Below, one piece after another: positions 59,910 through 64,000 of a DNA stretch of 64,000 nt. Numbering within the stretch: the stretch's first letter is position 1; the number at the start of each line of letters is the position of its first letter. Below the pieces are notes generated by a model, which did no database searches, had not been told where the DNA came from, and saw only the letters and a list, made by a program, of their open reading frames with translations. The DNA comes from Candidatus Hydrogenedentota bacterium (GTDB lineage Bacteria > Hydrogenedentota > Hydrogenedentia > Hydrogenedentales > CAITNO01), in contig JAAYBR010000108.1 in assembly GCA_012730045.1 (NCBI GenBank), positions 51,195 to 115,194 on the forward strand, given 5' to 3'. A program made the position numbers and the translations under genes.

Positions 59910-62900
59910 TCAGCGTTTTCCGGCGCTCAGCGCGGACAGGGCGTCGAGGTAGTGGGTGTTGTGGGGGAGCCAGCATTCGTTGGAGGCGAAGTTGGGGACG
60001 TCGGCACCGCTGAGGTCCACGTAGGGGCGGTCATCGCCGACGGTGCGCCAGGTGACGCCGTTGACGACGCTGCCGGGCACGGCGCCCCGGGGCACGCCGG
60101 AGAAAACGTAGCGGTGGTGGTAGGTCGGGAGGAAGGCGCTGCCGACGCCCTCCATGAGGCTGAGGTTGAAGGGGTTCACGCCGAGGACCCAGTTGAACTG
60201 GTCGTGCGCGAGTTTCCGCCAGACGGGGTTTTCCTGATAGCGCAGGGCGCGCGCGGCGAGGGCGGCGGCCTCGAGGAGCTGCGAGTTGGTGCCGACGCGC
60301 CAGCCGCCCTTGTCGGCGGGGGTGTTGAAGTAGTTGGGCTTTTCGGGGTCGCCGAAGGCGACGACGCCGAAGGGGTTCCGCGCGCGGGCAACCAGGCTGT
60401 CGGCCTTCGCCGCGAGGGCCGCCGCCAGCACGGCGGTGTGGTCCTCGCCGAGGGCGCGGTCGCAGCGCTCCAGCGTGTCGGCCATCAGGGAGTTCACATC
60501 GCCGAGGGGGCCGGGGGCGAGTTCCCGCGCGAGGGCGCGGGCGGTTTCCGCGTGGCGCGGGTCGCCGGTGGCGGTGAAGAGGTCGGCGGCGGTGGACAAT
60601 TGCAGCCAGCCGCGGCGGCCCTCCGCCAGCGAGCGGTCGAGGCTGCGGACGGCGGCCTCGGCGAGGGGCTCCCCGCCGCCGTGGCCGGTCTCTTTGGCGA
60701 GGGCGGCCATGCGCGCGAGGGCGGCGTGGTGCTCGTCCACGGCGGCGCCGGCGTGGCCGGCGGCGGGGCGCTCGTCGCCCGTGCAGGGCAGGTTGTCGGT
60801 CTCCAGTTCCGGCGGGCCCCAGTAGCCGTAGCCGGTGGTGATGGACCCGAAGGCGGAGCCGTCGGGCGCGACCATGCGCCGCACGTGGTCGGCCCCCCAG
60901 AGCAGCTCCTCCCAGAAGCCGTCCTCGTCCGCCGGACGCAGGGCGTCGAAGGCGGCGGCGCGCAGGCCGTAGGCCCGCGCCAGCCCGTAGACATAGGGCG
61001 CGTTGTGGTACTTGTTGTAGTCCCCCGCGTCGTGCCAGCCCCCCGCGAGGGAGGGGCACGCGCCGTCCGGGGTCGAGGCGTCGTCGAGGTGGCACGCGCC
61101 GTGGAACCCGGGGATTTCCATGCCGCAGCGCTGGTACCAGAAGAAGCGGTAGGCCGGGCGGGCCGTGGCCTGCCAGAGACGCTCCGGGCCGATCTCGAAC
61201 GGGTGGGACTCGGCGGTCACGCCGTCGAGGGTCACGCGGACGCGGTAAACCCCCGGCGCGTCCACGGACGAGAAGTCGCCGCGCTGGTAGAAGAAGCCCC
61301 AGTCGTGGCCGTAGAAGCCGGTGATCCGCTCCGGGGCGGGCAGGTCGCCCTCGAACACCGCCGCGCCGTTGGCGTCCACGACGACGAAGCGCGCCTTCTT
61401 TGCGGCGAAGCCCGCCTGCACGACGAAGGCCTTGGGCGCGCCCGTGTCGTAGCCCGCCTGGTTCACGAGCGCCTCCGCCTTCGCGGGGGCGGCGACCGTG
61501 CCGGTCAGCTCGGCGTCGTCCCACAGCGCCTGCGCGTGCGCGCCCGCGCGCAGGCGCAGGGCGGCGTGGGTGGCCGTCGCGGGGCGCGGGGCCGCCTCCA
61601 GCGCGAGGGTGCGCCATCCGAAGAGGTCCGGGTCGCCGGACGCGAGGGGCGTCTCGGCGAGCGCGCCCGCCGCGCCCGTCCACACCAGCGCCGCCGTCGC
61701 GCTCTCGGGGCCGCGCATCCGCACGCGGGCCGTCACGGCGCGGATCTCCGGCCCGACGGGGACATGCTCGGACAGCGCGGCGGCACCCACGGGAAGCAGG
61801 AGGCTCTTGCCGTTCTTGCCGCCACCGCGCGGGTCGTTCACCACGGCGAAGGCCTCCGCGCCGGTGCCCTCCTGGCGCCAGCCGCGGGGGCGCGCCAGCA
61901 CCTGGTCCACCAGCGGGTTGGCGGGGTCGAACTGCGCCAGCCCGTCGCGGATTTTGCCGTGCTCAAACCCGCCGAAGGAAAACAGCGGGCGCTCCTCCGT
62001 GACCAGGGGAACCGTGGACGCGGCGAGGACGCCCGTCTGCGCGGCGTCGCCCCGGCGCGACGGCCAGGGCATCGCGCCGGGCAGGAAACGCCCCCCGGCG
62101 GTGATGCAGCGCAGGATGCGGTCGGACCCGCCGAAGAGGAGGTCCGTGAGCCCGTCGCCGTTCACGTCGGCCAGCGTGGGCGGGCCGATGAGGCGCAGGG
62201 TGGCGGTCCACCGCCAGCGCTCGCGGCCGCGCGCGTCGAGGCAGTAGAGGGCGTGGTCGCCCGACGCCGCCAGCACCTCCGGCAGCCCGTCGCCGTCCAC
62301 ATCCCCGGCGGACACGGCGATGTGCGTCGCCTGCTCAGTCTGGAAGACCCAGCGCAGCGCGCCGTCCGCGCCGACGGCGTGGACGTGGCCCCCGAGCCCC
62401 GGCGCGAGGATTTCCGGCGCGCCGTCGCCGTCGAGGTCGGCGACCGCCGTGCCCGCGCCGCTGTAGGTGTCGGGGCCGGAGAGCAGCGGCGCGCGCCAGA
62501 CCACCGCGCCGTCGGCCGCGTTCAGGCACCACAGGTAGTCGTCGTCCACGGAGGACACGGCCACGCGCCAATCCTTGCCGCTCTGGAAGAGGCAGGGCGC
62601 GCCGGTGAAGTCGTCGCCCGTGGTCTGCTCCCAGCGGGGGGCGCCGTCGGGGCCGAGGCAGAACACGCCCCAGGCCGTCGCGCCGAAAACCTCCGCCCTG
62701 CCGTCGAGGTCGGTGTCGGCGGCGGCCAGCAGCCCGCGCGCATTGCCGTTCCAGCGCCACAGCGGCGCGCCGTCGGCGGAGAAGGCGGCCACGCCGCGGT
62801 CCGCCGTGCCGGCGACCAGCTCCTGCGGCGGCGCGCCGTCGAGCTCCGCCCACACGCAGCCGCCCCACTCCACGGCGCCCGCGTCGGCGCGCCAGCGCTC

Positions 62901-63251
62901 GGCGCCTGTGGCGGCGTCGAGGCAGACCAGCGAACCGTCGCCGTTGCCGACGGCCAGGGGGCGCGCGCCGTCGGGGAGGGCCGCGCCCAGGGCGGCGGCG
63001 GAGGCCAGCCGCTTTTTCCAGCCGCCCGCGAAGGCCCACAGTTCTTTGCCGTCCGCGCCGACGCAGCGCAGGGTCTTCGCCTCGCTGTCGGACACGACGG
63101 TTTCGAGGCCCGGCGCGGGGTGCAGGTCCGCCGTGAGGGGCGGGGCGTAGAGGGTGGACTCGGCGGCGAACTCCCACAGGAGGCGCGGCGCGGCGGCGGC
63201 GGCGGCGGAGAGCAGCAGCGCCCCCGCCATCAGGACGGAACGGTGTTTCAT
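59910..63251 (-). CDS. Secreted GH9 glycoside hydrolase with N-terminal PQQ/FG-GAP-type propeller
   Basis: The 1113-residue enzyme has a signal peptide (LMAGALLLSAAAAAAP), then a propeller of about 400 residues with Ca-loop repeats (ADTDLDGRAEVF, ADLDGDGAPEIL, GDVDGDGLPEVL, ADVNGDGLTDLL). A carbohydrate-binding-like region, a CelD-type Ig domain (EALVNQAGYDTGAPKAFVVQ) and the GH9 (alpha/alpha)6 barrel follow. The nucleophile/base motif is H740DAGDY and the probable proton donor E1092 (NECW). It should cleave beta-glucans or related polymers outside the cell. The propeller fusion is unusual for cellulases. Confidence 0.88.
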   Translation of the reverse strand: MKHRSVLMAGALLLSAAAAAAPRLLWEFAAESTLYAPPLTADLHPAPGLETVVSDSEAKTLRCVGADGKELWAFAGGWKKRLASAAALGAALPDGARPLAVGNGDGSLVCLDAATGAERWRADAGAVEWGGCVWAELDGAPPQELVAGTADRGVAAFSADGAPLWRWNGNARGLLAAADTDLDGRAEVFGATAWGVFCLGPDGAPRWEQTTGDDFTGAPCLFQSGKDWRVAVSSVDDDYLWCLNAADGAVVWRAPLLSGPDTYSGAGTAVADLDGDGAPEILAPGLGGHVHAVGADGALRWVFQTEQATHIAVSAGDVDGDGLPEVLAASGDHALYCLDARGRERWRWTATLRLIGPPTLADVNGDGLTDLLFGGSDRILRCITAGGRFLPGAMPWPSRRGDAAQTGVLAASTVPLVTEERPLFSFGGFEHGKIRDGLAQFDPANPLVDQVLARPRGWRQEGTGAEAFAVVNDPRGGGKNGKSLLLPVGAAALSEHVPVGPEIRAVTARVRMRGPESATAALVWTGAAGALAETPLASGDPDLFGWRTLALEAAPRPATATHAALRLRAGAHAQALWDDAELTGTVAAPAKAEALVNQAGYDTGAPKAFVVQAGFAAKKARFVVVDANGAAVFEGDLPAPERITGFYGHDWGFFYQRGDFSSVDAPGVYRVRVTLDGVTAESHPFEIGPERLWQATARPAYRFFWYQRCGMEIPGFHGACHLDDASTPDGACPSLAGGWHDAGDYNKYHNAPYVYGLARAYGLRAAAFDALRPADEDGFWEELLWGADHVRRMVAPDGSAFGSITTGYGYWGPPELETDNLPCTGDERPAAGHAGAAVDEHHAALARMAALAKETGHGGGEPLAEAAVRSLDRSLAEGRRGWLQLSTAADLFTATGDPRHAETARALARELAPGPLGDVNSLMADTLERCDRALGEDHTAVLAAALAAKADSLVARARNPFGVVAFGDPEKPNYFNTPADKGGWRVGTNSQLLEAAALAARALRYQENPVWRKLAHDQFNWVLGVNPFNLSLMEGVGSAFLPTYHHRYVFSGVPRGAVPGSVVNGVTWRTVGDDRPYVDLSGADVPNFASNECWLPHNTHYLDALSALSAGKR

Positions 63252-63279
63252 GCGGTCGCTCCCGCCGCCGGGGGGCGGC

Positions 63280-64000
63280 CTATTTCTTCGCCTCGTCGGG
63301 CATGACGGTGCGGATGGCCTTCACGAGGGAGAGCGTGGAGACAAACCGCGCCGAGTTGGACAGGGAGAAGCCGTTGGTCGCCTCGGTGGGGGCCTCAGCC
63401 TCCGCCTTCGGCAGCCAGGGCCGGTCATCGTCCGGCGTGCGCGCGGCGAAGCCGTTCAGGAACAGGCCCGCGCAGTCCCCCCGCGTCTTCCCCGACGGCG
63501 GCAGCACCAGCGGCGCGGGGGCGTCGCCGATGCCCTCCAGGAGGCACAGCCCCTCGGGGTTCACGCCGAAAAGCCAGCCGAGCTGGTCGTAGATGAACTC
63601 CTGGTACTCCGGCTTGGGCACGAGCCGGTAGACCCGCGCCATGGCTTGCGCCGCCAGCAGCACCCGCGCCGTGCTGCCCGCGCCGTCGCGCGGGAAGAAG
63701 GCGGCCTCGCCGTCCTCCACCGTGGCGTAGAGGCCGAAGGGGTTGTCCGCCCGGCGCAGCAGCGCGTCGCCCAGCTTCTCCAGTTCCTGCGACAGCGCAA
63801 ACATCGCCTGGGGGTGCGCCGCGGACTCATGCCACATCAGCGCGGTCTGCGCCTCCGGCGCGGGGCCGGGAAACCACCGGTCCGCCAGCACCGGCCAGCG
63901 CGGATCGCCCGTGGCGCGGCCCAGCGCCACGGCCGCCGTGAACGCCCGCGCGCCCGGCGCGGCCGCCGCCTCCAGCCGCGCCGCCAGCGCCGCGAGATCC
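63280..64000 (-). CDS. C-terminal part of a second GH9-like protein (runs off the window)
   Basis: The frame is open from the stop at 63280 to the window end, so about 239 C-terminal residues are visible. It resembles the GH9 C-terminal barrel: RRADNPFGLYATVEDG, YQEFIYDQLGWLFGVNPEGLCLLEGIGDAPAP, parallel to the neighbour's FNWVLGVNPFNLSLMEGVGSAFLP. The expected terminal NE donor motif is not seen; the end reads NGFSLSNSARFVSTLSLVKAI, so activity is doubtful. It lies 28 bp upstream of the GH9 gene on the same strand, probably one operon. Confidence 0.72.
   Translation of the reverse strand, partial: DLAALAARLEAAAAPGARAFTAAVALGRATGDPRWPVLADRWFPGPAPEAQTALMWHESAAHPQAMFALSQELEKLGDALLRRADNPFGLYATVEDGEAAFFPRDGAGSTARVLLAAQAMARVYRLVPKPEYQEFIYDQLGWLFGVNPEGLCLLEGIGDAPAPLVLPPSGKTRGDCAGLFLNGFAARTPDDDRPWLPKAEAEAPTEATNGFSLSNSARFVSTLSLVKAIRTVMPDEAKK

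Noticed and set aside
59904..63305. An 1133-codon plus-strand frame opposite the GH9 gene
   Set aside because: Composition is His/Arg/Gly-biased nonsense and the minus strand encodes an unmistakable GH9 enzyme.

Overview
The window is a high-GC, gene-dense bacterial chromosome segment. It combines a complete general secretion (type II) operon, Tat-exported Gfo/Idh/MocA oxidoreductases, a sialidase, GH2 and GH9 hydrolases, a pseudopilin-like protein with an H-x10-DG C-terminal motif, an HzsA-related dihaem protein and many interspersed palindromic repeats. I infer an uncultured Gram-negative polysaccharide degrader of the Hydrogenedentota/PVC type; no rRNA is present to settle the phylum. I see no tRNA, rRNA, CRISPR array or intact insertion sequence.

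Layout. 0-3.5 kb: exported sugar isomerase-like TIM barrel, DmeF-like metal efflux protein, REC/HD-GYP regulator. 3.5-5.6 kb (minus): pseudopilin-like protein, Spy/CpxP-like LTxxQ protein, DUF4405 membrane protein. 5.9-8.6 kb: five-Asp-box sialidase, then an AbiEi/AbiEii pair behind a 12-bp inverted repeat that overlaps its promoter. 9.0-21.9 kb: one operon gspC-D-E-F-G-H-I-J-K-(29-codon mini-ORF)-L-M. Most of its junctions are overlapping or only a few nucleotides apart. 22-24 kb: DUF72, DUF805 and a phosphoesterase. 24.1-29.1 kb (minus): TolC-MacA-MacB(ATPase)-MacB(permease) tripartite efflux operon. 29.4-32.5 kb: a second GspE/PilB-type ATPase and a RhuM-family protein.

33-36 kb is the likely replication-origin neighbourhood. 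dnaN is followed by a terminator and a repeat-filled gap, then rsmG. Two perfect 16-bp parS palindromes sit at the 3' end of rsmG, one inside the gene and one just after it, followed by a perfect and a near-perfect DnaA box. dnaA, parA and parB are not in the window.

36-40.6 kb: HzsA-related dihaem protein, then an orphan protein and a coiled-coil-type lipoprotein behind a long leader. 40.6-48 kb: a cluster of repeat families between convergent genes, a membrane-anchored PHP protein, a GT-C glycosyltransferase and two Gfo/Idh/MocA proteins. 48-54.5 kb: GH2 beta-mannosidase-like enzyme, PD40 protein, small lipoprotein and an AlgI/AlgJ-like polysaccharide O-acetylation pair. 54.6-59.8 kb: a DUF4272 gene bracketed by two copies of the AlgJ-like gene's tail, a translationally coupled GT2/ATP-grasp/epimerase operon, and a MATE exporter. 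59.9-64 kb: a GH9 enzyme with an N-terminal beta-propeller, and the C-terminal end of a second GH9-like protein running off the window.

The general theme is secretion and breakdown or remodelling of glycans. At least six dispersed palindromic repeat families occupy intergenic gaps, and in one case lie inside a coding sequence (gspJ).
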